41,370 nucleotides of DNA from Eubacterium callanderi (GCF_900142645.1 NZ_FRBP01000019.1:1-41370); one strand, 5' to 3'; shown: positions 7,088-15,699, counted from the first letter of the stretch. The notes: generated from the letters alone by a model not told the origin. Program-made: numbers and translations.

Positions 7088-8362
7088 CTACCAATAATCC
7101 CTAAACCCCTCATCCCTCTGCTCCCGAACCCGCGGAAAATAAACCGGAATATCCTCTTCATTTTCAGCGGTTATGGCATTGGAAACATATTGAAACCCGC
7201 CGTCTTCCAGGGGACGGACGGTAAGCTTATGAGTGAAGAGCGCGTCGGTTTCTTTTTCCGGGCAGATGGCGTCTACGGTCAGGGTGAGGGTGCCGTCACT
7301 GTTTTTCTGGCTGGCGATGACGTTGGGGTACAAGGTGGGATTGGGGTAGGTATTGGTGCCTTTATATTCCTGCCAGGGATAGGCGTTGCGGTCTTCATCG
7401 CAGGAGGCCGCCTTTTTCAGCTGGGGGGCGGTCATGTTGAAAAAGGGCAGGATAACAGCTTCAAATTCGCTGCTGGGGATATAGAAGTTATCACTCTGCT
7501 CGTCAAAGGGATAATCCTTTGGGCTGAGATAGCTGCCGGTGCTAAGCTTTTTCAGATATTCCAGCAGGTCATTGAAATTGAGGCTGTCAAAATCCGGCTC
7601 ACTCCAATCGCTGATCAACAGGTTGTTGCCCTTATAGCCCACTGGCGCGATATAGGCGAGGCTGTACTGAAGCAGTGCGCCGGGGACGGGCTTGATGCGT
7701 AGCAGCTGGCAGCGGCCCATTTTTTCAAATACATGGGGAGCGGCGCAGCCGGTGGTGCGGGTGTACATAAAATTGCCGTTTTCGGTATACAGCCAGCTGT
7801 CGATGCTTGTTTTCTGAAAATCCTTTACCTTTGGCCGGCCTGCAGTGTCCCACTCCAGATTGGCGTAAGCGAAATACCGTTTGCCGCTGTGATATGAGAA
7901 CAGGTAGTAATAAAAGCCGCCGTATTCTGAGAGGGCAATGGCTTCGAGCTCTGCGTCCTGCTGGGCGGAGACATTGTTCCAGAAATCTGAGAAGGGCTCT
8001 GGATTGAGCAGGGTGGAGGTTTCATCGCCGTTTGCGTCAATGACGGAGATCCCTTTTTCCAGAAGTGTGGCTTTGATCTTTTCCAGATCGGTATCGCTCA
8101 CGCTTGACTGCTCATAGCGGAGCTCAGGCTTTTCCTTTTTTGCGGTGTGGTACTGGCTTTGGTAGAGGTCTGCGATTTCAAGACAGCGTTTTTCAATTTT
8201 TCCGGAGGTTTCATCATCCAGCTTTTCCGCGCCCAAAAGTCTGAAATCCGGGCTTGAACGTGTTTCGGACGGATTGTACTGCGGCGTAATGTTCTGCGCT
8301 GAGCAGCCGGATAGCAGGAAAACAATGCAGAGGAATATGGAAAGAATCTTTAACTTTTTCAA
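7088..8362 (-). CDS. Lipoprotein of unknown function under BlaI-type control
   Basis: A 424-residue protein with a clear lipoprotein signal: M-K-K-L-K, a hydrophobic core and the lipobox L-S-G-C with Cys20 as the lipidated residue. The rest is a mixed alpha/beta soluble domain rich in aromatic residues, with no motif I recognise. It would sit on the outer face of the membrane. The gene lies directly downstream of the blaR1-like gene on the same strand but is separated from it by a terminator and has its own promoter with two palindromes of the BlaI/MecI type. It thus takes the place that a beta-lactamase or PBP2a gene has in bla/mec loci. A role in beta-lactam or cell-wall stress response is inferred from context only. 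Confidence 0.85.
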   Translation of the reverse strand: MKKLKILSIFLCIVFLLSGCSAQNITPQYNPSETRSSPDFRLLGAEKLDDETSGKIEKRCLEIADLYQSQYHTAKKEKPELRYEQSSVSDTDLEKIKATLLEKGISVIDANGDETSTLLNPEPFSDFWNNVSAQQDAELEAIALSEYGGFYYYLFSYHSGKRYFAYANLEWDTAGRPKVKDFQKTSIDSWLYTENGNFMYTRTTGCAAPHVFEKMGRCQLLRIKPVPGALLQYSLAYIAPVGYKGNNLLISDWSEPDFDSLNFNDLLEYLKKLSTGSYLSPKDYPFDEQSDNFYIPSSEFEAVILPFFNMTAPQLKKAASCDEDRNAYPWQEYKGTNTYPNPTLYPNVIASQKNSDGTLTLTVDAICPEKETDALFTHKLTVRPLEDGGFQYVSNAITAENEEDIPVYFPRVREQRDEGFRDYW

Positions 8363-8377
8363 AGGGTACCTCCTTAA

Positions 8378-8393
8378 TCTTACATATGTAAGA
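8378..8393. promoter_or_regulatory. BlaI-type operator 1 (proximal)
   Basis: A perfect 16-bp palindrome TCTTACATATGTAAGA, 16 bp upstream of the lipoprotein start codon. It has the TACA/TGTA half-sites known for BlaI/MecI operators. Confidence 0.75.
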
Positions 8394-8406
8394 ATTTTAC
8401 AGGCTA

Positions 8407-8435
8407 ATTATTACATATGTAAGATTAAAAGTCAA
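8407..8435 (-). promoter_or_regulatory. Promoter of the lipoprotein gene
   Basis: On the minus strand: TTGACT (8435-8430), 17-bp spacer, AATAAT (8412-8407). Operator 2 fills the spacer and touches the -10, so bound BlaI would block RNA polymerase. Confidence 0.7.
8411..8422. promoter_or_regulatory. BlaI-type operator 2 (distal, inside the promoter)
   Basis: TTACATATGTAA, the same 12-bp core as operator 1 with centres 31 bp apart (about three helical turns, same face of DNA). It lies across the spacer of the lipoprotein promoter. Confidence 0.75.
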
Positions 8436-8442
8436 GCGTTGC

Positions 8443-8480
8443 AAAAAAAGGAGCAGCCATTATTAAATGACCGCTCCTTT
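8443..8480 (-). terminator. Terminator after the blaR1-like gene
   Basis: On the minus strand AAAAAGGAGC pairs with GCTCCTTTTT, followed by T's; it lies just after the stop codon at 8481. Confidence 0.8.
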
Positions 8481-10247
8481 TTATTGGAGAATACCCATAT
8501 CCTGCAGGATTGAAAGGGTCAGCTTGGCTGCTGCGGGGCCGGTGGCGTTGGCGCTGTCCTGGAGGTTGGTGGCAAAATAGCAGGTGTTATCTGGGGTTTC
8601 GACATAGCCGACAAACCAGCCGCTGACATTCTGGCCGTTTACCTTTCCAGAGCCTGTTTTGCCGTATAGACGGCAGTCTGGGCTGTCTGAGAGAAGCAGA
8701 GCGTTTTTTACGGCTTCGATATTTTGGGTTGAGAAGCCCCACGCATTCTCACGGAGCTTTCTCAGCAGGTCTATCTGCTCCAGTGGCGATATTTTGAGGG
8801 TGGACGCGTTCCAGTAGTCCTCAGTGGAGCGGCCGACCTCTGCGTTTCCATAGCCAATGGACTGATAAAATTGATTCAGCTCGCTGATGCCGGACTGCGC
8901 GTCAAGCCGCTTAAAATACCAGTTGACGGAATGGCGCATGGCGCTTGCCAGATCCTGATCCTGATTCCAAGCTTCAAAGGGGTATGGCTGCTGGTCCCAT
9001 TTTAGCAAGCTGGAGTCTGGTGTGATAACGCCCTGCTCCAGGGCATTGAGGGCGCTGTAGATTTTAAAAGTGGAAAAAGGGGAGGAGCGTTCGGTTATTT
9101 TTTCGGGGTGCCATGCCTGATAACGGTCATGACTCTGGTCATAGAGGACAAAGCAGCCTGACGTACTGCCAAAATAGGCGTCTAAATTTTCAGCGGTCAG
9201 GGTGATGTCCCCGGGCGGCGTATAATGGTCGGAACCGGAGGCAAAGGCGGACATGAGCGGTACCTGGCTCAGCGCGATGAGGACTGTGAGCAGACACACC
9301 AGGATGCTTTGCCATCGCTTTTCTGGGGTTTCTTTTTTGTACCGGGAGATCGCCAGTATCCGTTCCTGGAGCTGCTTTTTTGGTCCTCCGGCGCTGCTCG
9401 CAGTGCTGAAAGCGCTAAGGGAGCTGCCTGCGAAATTGAGCAGGGTATAGCCATAATTCAGGCGTTCTTTTTCGCTTGGAAGTCTCGCCAGGACAGAATC
9501 GTCACAGAAAAGCTCCCGGTCACTGCGCAGCCGGGAAAAGGCGTACCAGACAAGGGGGTTAAACCAGTAGACGGCCCGCAGCGCGCACATCAGATGGTTT
9601 AGAAAAATGTCTTTGTTTTTGATATGGCACAGCTCGTGAAGCAGAATGTTTTTTATTTCTCCGAAAGACAGCTGCTGTGTGGTACTTTTGGGGAGGACAA
9701 TATAATGGGTGAACAGCCCAAAGGTCAGCGGGCCTTTTATCCCGCGGGACTGGCGGAGCTTTACTCTGCCGTGGCAGGGAATGACAGGCTGACATTCCTT
9801 TAAGGCAAGAGAAAGCGCCTGATCTGGCTGAAGAAAGCGCTTTTTCAGCCAGTGCAGCCGAAGGGCGCCGGCCAGACAGACCATGGCGGAGAGTAGGGCG
9901 CCGCATCCCCAGATTGCTGTGATCCAGGCGGTAAGGCGGCCGGAATCAGCACGGCTGACAGACTGGGAAAAATCCTGCATCCATCCAGAGCCCCCGGACA
10001 GTGTGGCGGTACTGCCCGCCGCGGCGGCTGCGGCGCTCTGATCAGGCATTGGAAAGCTGGAAAAACCAACGGCTTTAAATAAAGCATCGGGCAGGAGCAC
10101 AACGCAAAGGGAGATTAACAGGACGAACCAGATGTAATAATGGTACCTGCGGGTCAGCCTGTCACCGAGGAGCTTTTTGATACCGGAAATGACGCAGATG
10201 AGCAGCCCGCAGAAGATATTGCCGGCTAAAAAACGGATAAAAAACAT
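8481..10247 (-). CDS. BlaR1/MecR1-family sensor-transducer (M56 metallopeptidase plus penicillin-binding sensor)
   Basis: A 588-residue membrane protein. The N-terminal half has several hydrophobic helices and the zinc protease motif H204-E-L-C-H208 in L-L-H-E-L-C-H-I-K-N-K-D, typical of M56 peptidases. A further membrane helix near residue 315 leads to the extracellular class D beta-lactamase-like sensor: active serine 392 in S-T-F-K, an S-V-N motif (H-S-V-N-W-Y-F) and K-T-G-S-G near the C-terminus. These are the three acylation motifs of BlaR1. Binding of a beta-lactam should acylate Ser392 and trigger the protease to remove the BlaI repressor. The gene follows blaI by 9 bp and is co-transcribed. 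No beta-lactamase gene is present in the window. Confidence 0.93.
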   Translation of the reverse strand: MFFIRFLAGNIFCGLLICVISGIKKLLGDRLTRRYHYYIWFVLLISLCVVLLPDALFKAVGFSSFPMPDQSAAAAAAGSTATLSGGSGWMQDFSQSVSRADSGRLTAWITAIWGCGALLSAMVCLAGALRLHWLKKRFLQPDQALSLALKECQPVIPCHGRVKLRQSRGIKGPLTFGLFTHYIVLPKSTTQQLSFGEIKNILLHELCHIKNKDIFLNHLMCALRAVYWFNPLVWYAFSRLRSDRELFCDDSVLARLPSEKERLNYGYTLLNFAGSSLSAFSTASSAGGPKKQLQERILAISRYKKETPEKRWQSILVCLLTVLIALSQVPLMSAFASGSDHYTPPGDITLTAENLDAYFGSTSGCFVLYDQSHDRYQAWHPEKITERSSPFSTFKIYSALNALEQGVITPDSSLLKWDQQPYPFEAWNQDQDLASAMRHSVNWYFKRLDAQSGISELNQFYQSIGYGNAEVGRSTEDYWNASTLKISPLEQIDLLRKLRENAWGFSTQNIEAVKNALLLSDSPDCRLYGKTGSGKVNGQNVSGWFVGYVETPDNTCYFATNLQDSANATGPAAAKLTLSILQDMGILQ

Positions 10248-10256
10248 GCTGCCGCC

Positions 10257-10637
10257 TCAGCCCTTTGCCTTTTGGTCTAAAATGGACCGGAGGCTGTCAA
10301 TGTCCTCCTGGGATAAATCGTTCTGGGAAAGATAGCTGACAACCATCTGGTCCAGGGCGCCGTTAAAAAATTTGTTCAGAAAAGCGTGGCTCTCGTGGGA
10401 AATGTAGTCCTCCTTTGGGATGAGGGGGGAATAGACATATACCCGGCCCTCCTTTTCGTGAGTGACGGCGCCTTTTTTTTCGAGGCGGATGAGCATGGTC
10501 TGGATGGTTTTGGGGCTCCAGTCGCTTGCAGCACTGAGCAGACCGACGATCTCGTTGGTGTTGATGGGCGCTTTATCCCAGATGATCTGCATCACCTCGA
10601 ATTCGGCTTCGGATATTTGGGGAAGTTTTTTGTTCAT
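10257..10637 (-). CDS. BlaI/MecI-family repressor
   Basis: A 126-residue winged-helix repressor, the normal size of the family. The start is the ATG at 10637 with AGGAGG six bases upstream; the longer frame to 10691 would run into the promoter. The N-terminus reads I-S-E-A-E-F-E-V-M-Q-I-I-W, followed by the wing-helix P-K-T-I-Q-T-M-L-I-R-L-E-K-K-G-A-V, the standard BlaI signature. The C-terminal part is the dimerisation domain ending in Q-N-D-L-S-Q-E-D-I-D-S-L. It probably represses its own operon through the palindrome just upstream and the lipoprotein gene through two further copies, and is released by the neighbouring sensor. Confidence 0.95.
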   Translation of the reverse strand: MNKKLPQISEAEFEVMQIIWDKAPINTNEIVGLLSAASDWSPKTIQTMLIRLEKKGAVTHEKEGRVYVYSPLIPKEDYISHESHAFLNKFFNGALDQMVVSYLSQNDLSQEDIDSLRSILDQKAKG

Positions 10638-10653
10638 TCTAAGCCTCCTGATC

Positions 10654-10665
10654 TTACAAGTGTAA
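10654..10665. promoter_or_regulatory. BlaI-type operator in front of blaI
   Basis: TTACAAGTGTAA, arms TTACA/TGTAA as in the two operators before the lipoprotein gene. It lies about 9 bp downstream of the -10, over the expected transcription start. Confidence 0.75.
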
Positions 10666-10673
10666 TCAAGATG

Positions 10674-10702
10674 ATTATAGCCTTTCTTCATTTTGGTGTC
10701 AA
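10674..10702 (-). promoter_or_regulatory. Sigma-A promoter of the blaI-blaR1 operon
   Basis: On the minus strand: consensus TTGACA (10702-10697), 17-bp spacer, consensus TATAAT (10679-10674). Confidence 0.9.
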
Positions 10703-10817
10703 CGCGGCGGTTTCAGACAGGCTGTCATTAATAGCTGTATGTATGATTATTTTACGCGGTAGAAACAATATGAAAATGGGTATAAATAAGAAAAAGTTGA
10801 AAATAAGGAGAAATACA

Positions 10818-11882
10818 ATGCTTGTATATGCTGTTAATCTCATTTATCTTTTGTTTTTCCTGTTTATATATCTACAGGATCGAAGAAGACTGATCAATGG
10901 GTTTCTGTTTTTTATTTTATTGATGCTCAGCGGTCTTTCGCTTGTCATGCTGACGGATGAGACGGGAAATCCTTTTTTATTTTTCCTGTTGATTATTATC
11001 GCGATGGCCGCCGCTCTGCTTCTGTTTACAGGCGTGTTCATCATTTTGGCTATTTCCTTTTACAGCGCGGTGAACCTGCTGAGAAAGGAAGGGCGCAGCA
11101 AAGCCAATCTGCTCAGTCTGCTGGTAGGTATCGGTATTCTGCTGTGGCTGGTTTTGGGAATGCTCTCCTTTAAAAACGTCGAGATCAACGATGTACTCTC
11201 AGTTATTATGCTGGTGGTCAACACAATTTTATTATACCTGCTGCTCGTGTTTTCAAATTTTATTCTGTCATCTTTTATTTATGGGATTTACAGGCCTGTT
11301 CTCAGGCAGGATTACATCATCGTGCTGGGCTCTGGCCTGATGGGCGGTAATAAAGTCACGCCGCTGCTGGCTGGCCGGATTGACAGGGCCCTCAAGGTTT
11401 ATAGAAGGCAGGCGGATAAAAAAAAGAGCCCGCCCATGCTCATCATGTCTGGCGGCCAGGGCGGCGATGAGCAGATTGCCGAGGGTGAAGCCATGAAGCA
11501 GTACGCCCTGGAGCAGGGGATTCCAGAGGATCATATTCTGGTTGAGGATCAATCTAAAAATACCTATGAAAACATGCTGTTTTCCAGACAGCTCATCGAA
11601 AGCCGGGAAGCGGATATGAAGCATCTGCGCATTTTGTTCTCAACCTCCAATTATCATGTTTTCCGGGCAGGCATCTATGCCAGAAAGGCAGGGCTTAAGG
11701 CTCAGGGCATTGGCGCGAAAACAAAATTCTACTTTTGGTATAACGCGCTGCTTAGGGAGTATGTGGCAATTCTGGCAATGCATAAAAAGACGCATATTGT
11801 CTGCATGCTTATTTTGCTGGTCATTGTGGGACTTGCGAGTCTTCTGATACACCATCCGGATCTTGTTACCCGGTTTATTTAA
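10818..11882 (+). CDS. YdcF/ElyC-type membrane protein (DUF218)
   Basis: A 354-residue protein. The start is the ATG at 10818, eight bases after AAGGAG; the frame is open further upstream but that part lies in the blaI promoter region. Residues 1-155 contain four to five transmembrane helices. The cytoplasmic or external DUF218 domain follows: D-Y-I-I-V-L-G-S-G-L, R-I-D-R-A-L-K-V-Y, L-I-M-S-G-G-Q-G, E-D-Q-S-K-N-T-Y-E-N and F-S-T-S-N-Y-H-V-F-R-A are its typical motifs. A last helix (C-M-L-I-L-L-V-I-V-G-L) is at the C-terminus. Family members act in cell-envelope metabolism (ElyC) or are SAM-binding proteins of unknown role (YdcF); which applies here cannot be told. Confidence 0.85.
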   Translation: MLVYAVNLIYLLFFLFIYLQDRRRLINGFLFFILLMLSGLSLVMLTDETGNPFLFFLLIIIAMAAALLLFTGVFIILAISFYSAVNLLRKEGRSKANLLSLLVGIGILLWLVLGMLSFKNVEINDVLSVIMLVVNTILLYLLLVFSNFILSSFIYGIYRPVLRQDYIIVLGSGLMGGNKVTPLLAGRIDRALKVYRRQADKKKSPPMLIMSGGQGGDEQIAEGEAMKQYALEQGIPEDHILVEDQSKNTYENMLFSRQLIESREADMKHLRILFSTSNYHVFRAGIYARKAGLKAQGIGAKTKFYFWYNALLREYVAILAMHKKTHIVCMLILLVIVGLASLLIHHPDLVTRFI

Positions 11883-11891
11883 AAAATAGTG

Positions 11892-11920
11892 TTGCTTTTC
11901 TCCAAAGACTGTGCTAATAT
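11892..11920 (+). promoter_or_regulatory. Promoter of the alcohol dehydrogenase gene
   Basis: TTGCTT (11892-11897), 17-bp spacer, TAATAT (11915-11920), with a TGTGC just upstream of the -10. Confidence 0.6.
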
Positions 11921-11932
11921 ACCCATTAAAGA

Positions 11933-11952
11933 AATTACATCATTATGTAATT
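11933..11952. promoter_or_regulatory. Palindromic operator candidate before the alcohol dehydrogenase gene
   Basis: AATTACAT and ATGTAATT around CATT, followed by a further TTACAT half-site at 11951. It starts 12 bp after the -10, where a repressor would act. The arms resemble the BlaI-type sites but with wider spacing. Confidence 0.45.
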
Positions 11953-12034
11953 ACATTAAAACATGAAACCTGTGCGCTGTTTTCAGTAGGGGAAATACAA
12001 TGGGTGCAGGCATGATCCAGAGGAGGAGTTAATA

Positions 12035-13066
12035 ATGAGAACATTTGTTGTTGGAAAAGACGGAAGCATGTCCCTTGAAGAGGTAAATAAGCCAAAATAT
12101 GATGAGCACCAGGCATTGGTGAAAACAATTGCCTGCGGTATGTGCGGTACAGATGTCAAGCTGCTTCACCGCACCTTTAAGGGCTTTCCAGAGTCGGTAT
12201 ACCCGATTATGCTGGGCCATGAGGGCGTGGGAGAGGTCGTTGAAGTCGGCGCAAAGGTAAAGGGCTTAAAACCTGGCGATAAGGTGCTGCTGCCCTTTGT
12301 TGATCCAGACGAAGAAAATCTGCCTGGGCTTGGCTCAGGCTGGGGTGCGCTGAGCGAGTACGCTGTAGTATGCGATCCGCAGGCTTACCCGGAGGGAGAA
12401 GCGCCGGAATGTGCTTATGCCCAGACTGTGCTTGATGACGACCTGGACCCGGTAGACGCGGTCATGATCATCACCTTCCGCGAGGTTTTATCCTCCATCC
12501 GTTACTTCGGTATCCAGCCCACCGATTCTGTTGTGGTCTTTGGCTGCGGTCCGGTTGGGCTGACCTATATGAAGTTTATGAGCCTGCTTGGGGTTAAAAA
12601 TCTGATTGCCTGCGACATTGTACCGGAAAAACTGGAACAGGCCAAAGCGCATGGCGCGACACATCTGATCAACAGCAAGGATCAGGATGTGCGTGAGGAA
12701 GTACGGAAGATTTTCCCGGAAGGCGTGGATTTTGTACTGGACGCTGCCGGTTCACCAGCCATTGTAAACCAGGGCATGGGGCTGATCAAGGACCGTGGGG
12801 CAGTGCTGTGCTACGGCGTGCCTGAAAAGGAAGAGATCACCATTGATTTCAGCCAGGCTGACTATAACTGGCGTGTTATTTACCAGCAGATGCCAAGAAA
12901 GAGCGAAGAAGGAAAAGCCCATGAACAGGTTCTGGAATGGATGCGCTCCGGCCAGCTGGAAATCAAAGACTTTATTTCGGACTACTTTAAGTTTGAGGAC
13001 AGCATTGAAGCCTATGAAAAGCTGCTGGACCGCAGGGTGATGAAAAAAGGGATTATTACATTTTAG
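12035..13066 (+). CDS. Zinc-dependent medium-chain alcohol/polyol dehydrogenase
   Basis: A 343-residue MDR-family oxidoreductase with GAGGAGG before the ATG. The catalytic zinc site is seen as Cys37 in A-C-G-M-C-G-T-D and His62-Glu63 in G-H-E-G-V-G-E. The four-cysteine structural zinc loop that follows in many alcohol dehydrogenases is absent; residues 88-105 are D-P-D-E-E-N-L-P-G-L instead. The nucleotide-binding fold shows V-F-G-C-G-P-V-G-L near residue 165 and an acidic residue (A-C-D-I-V) at the end of the second strand, which favours NAD over NADP. It likely oxidises a secondary alcohol or polyol, or reduces the matching ketone; the substrate cannot be told. Single gene, with a possible operator in the leader. 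Confidence 0.88.
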   Translation: MRTFVVGKDGSMSLEEVNKPKYDEHQALVKTIACGMCGTDVKLLHRTFKGFPESVYPIMLGHEGVGEVVEVGAKVKGLKPGDKVLLPFVDPDEENLPGLGSGWGALSEYAVVCDPQAYPEGEAPECAYAQTVLDDDLDPVDAVMIITFREVLSSIRYFGIQPTDSVVVFGCGPVGLTYMKFMSLLGVKNLIACDIVPEKLEQAKAHGATHLINSKDQDVREEVRKIFPEGVDFVLDAAGSPAIVNQGMGLIKDRGAVLCYGVPEKEEITIDFSQADYNWRVIYQQMPRKSEEGKAHEQVLEWMRSGQLEIKDFISDYFKFEDSIEAYEKLLDRRVMKKGIITF

Positions 13067-13106
13067 ATAATGCGTAAAAGATATGAGTTGTTTCATTAAT
13101 GAGAGC

Positions 13107-13919
13107 CTAATTTTTTTTCTTTTGATAAACAGACAAAGCAATTAAAAAGATAATAGCCCCAATAACATATGGTGTCCAGTTTATGACGGGATCGGGCTTG
13201 GGATTTTCTTCAATATAAGGTACTCTGATGCCTCGTACCAGCAAACGGTGTGAGTTTATACCATGGGGTGTGCAGGTGACAAGGGTGACATAATCTTGAT
13301 TGCGGTCTATAGCGAGATCGTTCGTATTGGAGGGTTCCACGACTTTGATCTGGTCGATGCTGTAGGCAAGTTTTTCATCTAGAATGGTAAGATAGAATTG
13401 GTCGCTCTCTTTAAGGTCAATTAAATCGTTGAAAAGCGTTGCCTTTGGGTAAGCTGTGTGGGCGGAAAGGATTGCGTGGGTGGCGGTTCCCCCGATTGGC
13501 AGAGAGGTTTTTTCCAGATGTCCGACTCCTTTGTCAAGGATGTCTGGACTTGTTCCGTGATAGATGGGAAGCTTCACCTTGATTTTGGGAATTTCGATGT
13601 AGCCCATGATACTATTGTTATTTATATCCAGCCGTTTGAGATATTCTTCGCTAGCGGCTTTTTCGGCTTGTTTATCAAAGGGATCTGTCAACACAACATT
13701 CTGTAGGAGATTCTGATTATACTCCCGACATTTATTATATTCTGCATCTTTGTCTTCTGGAGTGAGTGCTTCACTGGAGATATTGTATTCAGTAATAAGA
13801 CGATTCTGTAATATTTGATTATACCAATTGCTGAAAAATGGATAGCCCATAATGAGAACACCCAGTAAGAATACTAGGATAATCAACAGGCTGGTGGTAT
13901 GTGTTTTTTTGAGTTTCAT
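13107..13919 (-). CDS. Class C (pilus) sortase
   Basis: A 270-residue membrane transpeptidase with helices at both ends (residues 10-30 and 250-265), the topology of class C sortases. Catalytic residues are His154 (S-A-H-T-A-Y), Cys216 (T-L-V-T-C-T-P) and Arg229 (H-R-L-L-V-R-G). The lid motif D-P-F is at 79-81, which is typical of pilin polymerases. It should cut the major pilin between Thr and Gly of its LPSTG and join it to the lysine of the next subunit. It is the last gene of the pilus operon, behind a hairpin that probably lowers its expression relative to the pilin. Confidence 0.95.
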   Translation of the reverse strand: MKLKKTHTTSLLIILVFLLGVLIMGYPFFSNWYNQILQNRLITEYNISSEALTPEDKDAEYNKCREYNQNLLQNVVLTDPFDKQAEKAASEEYLKRLDINNNSIMGYIEIPKIKVKLPIYHGTSPDILDKGVGHLEKTSLPIGGTATHAILSAHTAYPKATLFNDLIDLKESDQFYLTILDEKLAYSIDQIKVVEPSNTNDLAIDRNQDYVTLVTCTPHGINSHRLLVRGIRVPYIEENPKPDPVINWTPYVIGAIIFLIALSVYQKKKN

Positions 13920-13945
13920 TTTAGTTTCTCCAGATATTTCGGTAA

Positions 13946-13984
13946 AAATAAAGAGGATAAGCGTTGTGCTTATCCTCTTTATTT
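13946..13984 (-). terminator. Hairpin between pilin and sortase genes
   Basis: A perfect 17-bp stem (13946-13962 with 13968-13984) and a 5-base loop. On the minus strand it is followed by a few T's, so it is a partial terminator or mRNA processing site after the pilin gene. Confidence 0.75.
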
Positions 13985-13988
13985 CTTA

Positions 13989-15617
13989 TTAAGCGTTTGT
14001 TTTTTTACGGTAATAGATTGTAAGGAAAGCTGCCAGACCAATGAGGGCTATGCCAGTGGCGATAAAGATATAGGTACCTTGTCCGCCTGTGCTTGGAAGA
14101 ATACCGGGGTTTTTACTTTCCAAAAGGTTTTCAATGGTTTTACTGAAACCTACGCCTGCAACATAGTCGTAATTGCCTGTGGTGTCATTAAGTATAAAGG
14201 AATCATAGACTTTGTCCGTAGAAGCATCTGTCGCGATAATCTCAACGGGATTTGGCAGTATGATATAGCCAGTGGGAGCACTGGTTTCAAATAGATAATA
14301 GGTGTTGTCTTTGCTGAGATTCCGGAACTGCAGGATTGCTTCACTGTTAATATCAGTACCAGAGGTTTCTGTTTTAAACGGTGTTGCGTTATCAATGGAT
14401 GAGGCATTTGTCCACAGACCGGTTGTACTATTATAAATTAAATAGGTATAATCGCCAGAGCTATTCTTTTCTGCCAGAACAAAGGTCGCATCGGCCAAGG
14501 GGGTGCCGCCATCTCCAAGTTTTTTTACACCGTAGCTGTAGATTTTGACCACTGGTGTTGGTTTGTCGGGATCTGGCTTGATCGGATCAACATCTTTGTC
14601 TTTGGTTTTTAAGTTAAGCGCAATATCATTTTTAAGGCCACCTTTTTCATTCATGGCACCTTCTAAGATTTTTGTGTCATAATTAACCTGGAGTGTATCA
14701 CTGTTTCCCAGTTTATCAATACCGGTGTCTGTAAAAGACAATGTGAGAACATTACTCAGGTAATCTACTGTAAAGTCACCGTTGGCAACGGATAAAACAT
14801 AATCGGCTCCACCAGCTGAGGGAGTGCCTTTAACTGTGATTGTGGCAGTATCAATCTGAAGATACTGACTGGAGGTATCCACAATGTTGAACTGCGTATA
14901 GAGTCCGTTATCGATGTCGGATGGAACGGCTACTTTAACTTGATAATTTAGTACATCGCCGATATTAGCGTAAAAAATATTATCGCCACTTCCATCTGCG
15001 CCTGAGACAATTGTTTTTTCAATGGATGCATTGGCAAAGGTATTTTTCGGATAGGCGTCAACGGAAAATTCCCAGGTGTTGTTGTCTTTATTGAACATTG
15101 GGATGGTAACAATAAAATCTGTTGCGCCATGAACACCCTCGGGTAAGCTCGTTTCTTTGATAAGATAAACGCTAAATTCATTTAAACTTCCAAAAACTAG
15201 TGGGCCAGAAGCAGTGGTGGTGCCTTGTGCCGCTACATTTAGTCCAGCTACATCAATATTTGATGGATCGGTTGAAGCGTTTAATTCTGTAATAGCGGCA
15301 CCAGACTTATCGACTAAGCCGGAAACTGGTGTATATGTCACTTTAACCGGGTCAGCAGTCTGCTCAAAGGTCCCAATTTTATAGGCAGAGTACGCTGCGT
15401 TTTCAAGATACGCATGGTAAAGACCATTTACTTCTTTGTAGACTTTGCCAGCTTCTTTTTCGGATTCCGTAACACCTGTGCTGTCTAGTTTGTGGATGTT
15501 GAGGGTTCCATTGTTGGCTGCAAGTGTTGTAACGGGTAAGCTCATCATAACTGTGAAAAGTATGAGAACCACAGCCAAAATACTTTTGATTTTAACCAGT
15601 TTGCTTGTTTTTTTCAT
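13989..15617 (-). CDS. Major pilin subunit, LPXTG-anchored, isopeptide-forming
   Basis: A 542-residue fimbrial shaft protein. It has a signal peptide (residues 1-33, ending T-L-A-A-N), an SpaA/FctA-type set of Ig-like domains, and the pilin motif Y189-P-K-N192 whose Lys191 should attack the previous subunit. An E-box is present in Y-L-F-E-T-S-A-P-T-G-Y-I, with the glutamate that forms an intramolecular isopeptide bond. The sorting signal L-P-S-T-G at 507-511 is followed by a hydrophobic helix and an R-K-K tail. Ribosome binding site is AAAGGAGT. Base composition is lower in GC than neighbouring housekeeping genes, consistent with horizontal transfer of the whole pilus locus. Confidence 0.95.
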   Translation of the reverse strand: MKKTSKLVKIKSILAVVLILFTVMMSLPVTTLAANNGTLNIHKLDSTGVTESEKEAGKVYKEVNGLYHAYLENAAYSAYKIGTFEQTADPVKVTYTPVSGLVDKSGAAITELNASTDPSNIDVAGLNVAAQGTTTASGPLVFGSLNEFSVYLIKETSLPEGVHGATDFIVTIPMFNKDNNTWEFSVDAYPKNTFANASIEKTIVSGADGSGDNIFYANIGDVLNYQVKVAVPSDIDNGLYTQFNIVDTSSQYLQIDTATITVKGTPSAGGADYVLSVANGDFTVDYLSNVLTLSFTDTGIDKLGNSDTLQVNYDTKILEGAMNEKGGLKNDIALNLKTKDKDVDPIKPDPDKPTPVVKIYSYGVKKLGDGGTPLADATFVLAEKNSSGDYTYLIYNSTTGLWTNASSIDNATPFKTETSGTDINSEAILQFRNLSKDNTYYLFETSAPTGYIILPNPVEIIATDASTDKVYDSFILNDTTGNYDYVAGVGFSKTIENLLESKNPGILPSTGGQGTYIFIATGIALIGLAAFLTIYYRKKTNA

Positions 15618-15699
15618 TTTAACTCCTTTAAGATTCGTTTTGATTGTGAATTCGGTTTTGTTAAAACCTTGTTTTACCGCTGCTGTGCAGGATGACTGC

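Noticed and set aside
7031-7702. Plus-strand ORF starting in the guaA terminator
   Set aside because: Overlaps the 3' half of the lipoprotein gene; starts inside a hairpin; no ribosome binding site.
10386-10817. N-terminal extension of the YdcF-type protein
   Set aside because: It runs antisense through blaI and the blaI promoter; the ATG at 10818 has a good ribosome binding site.
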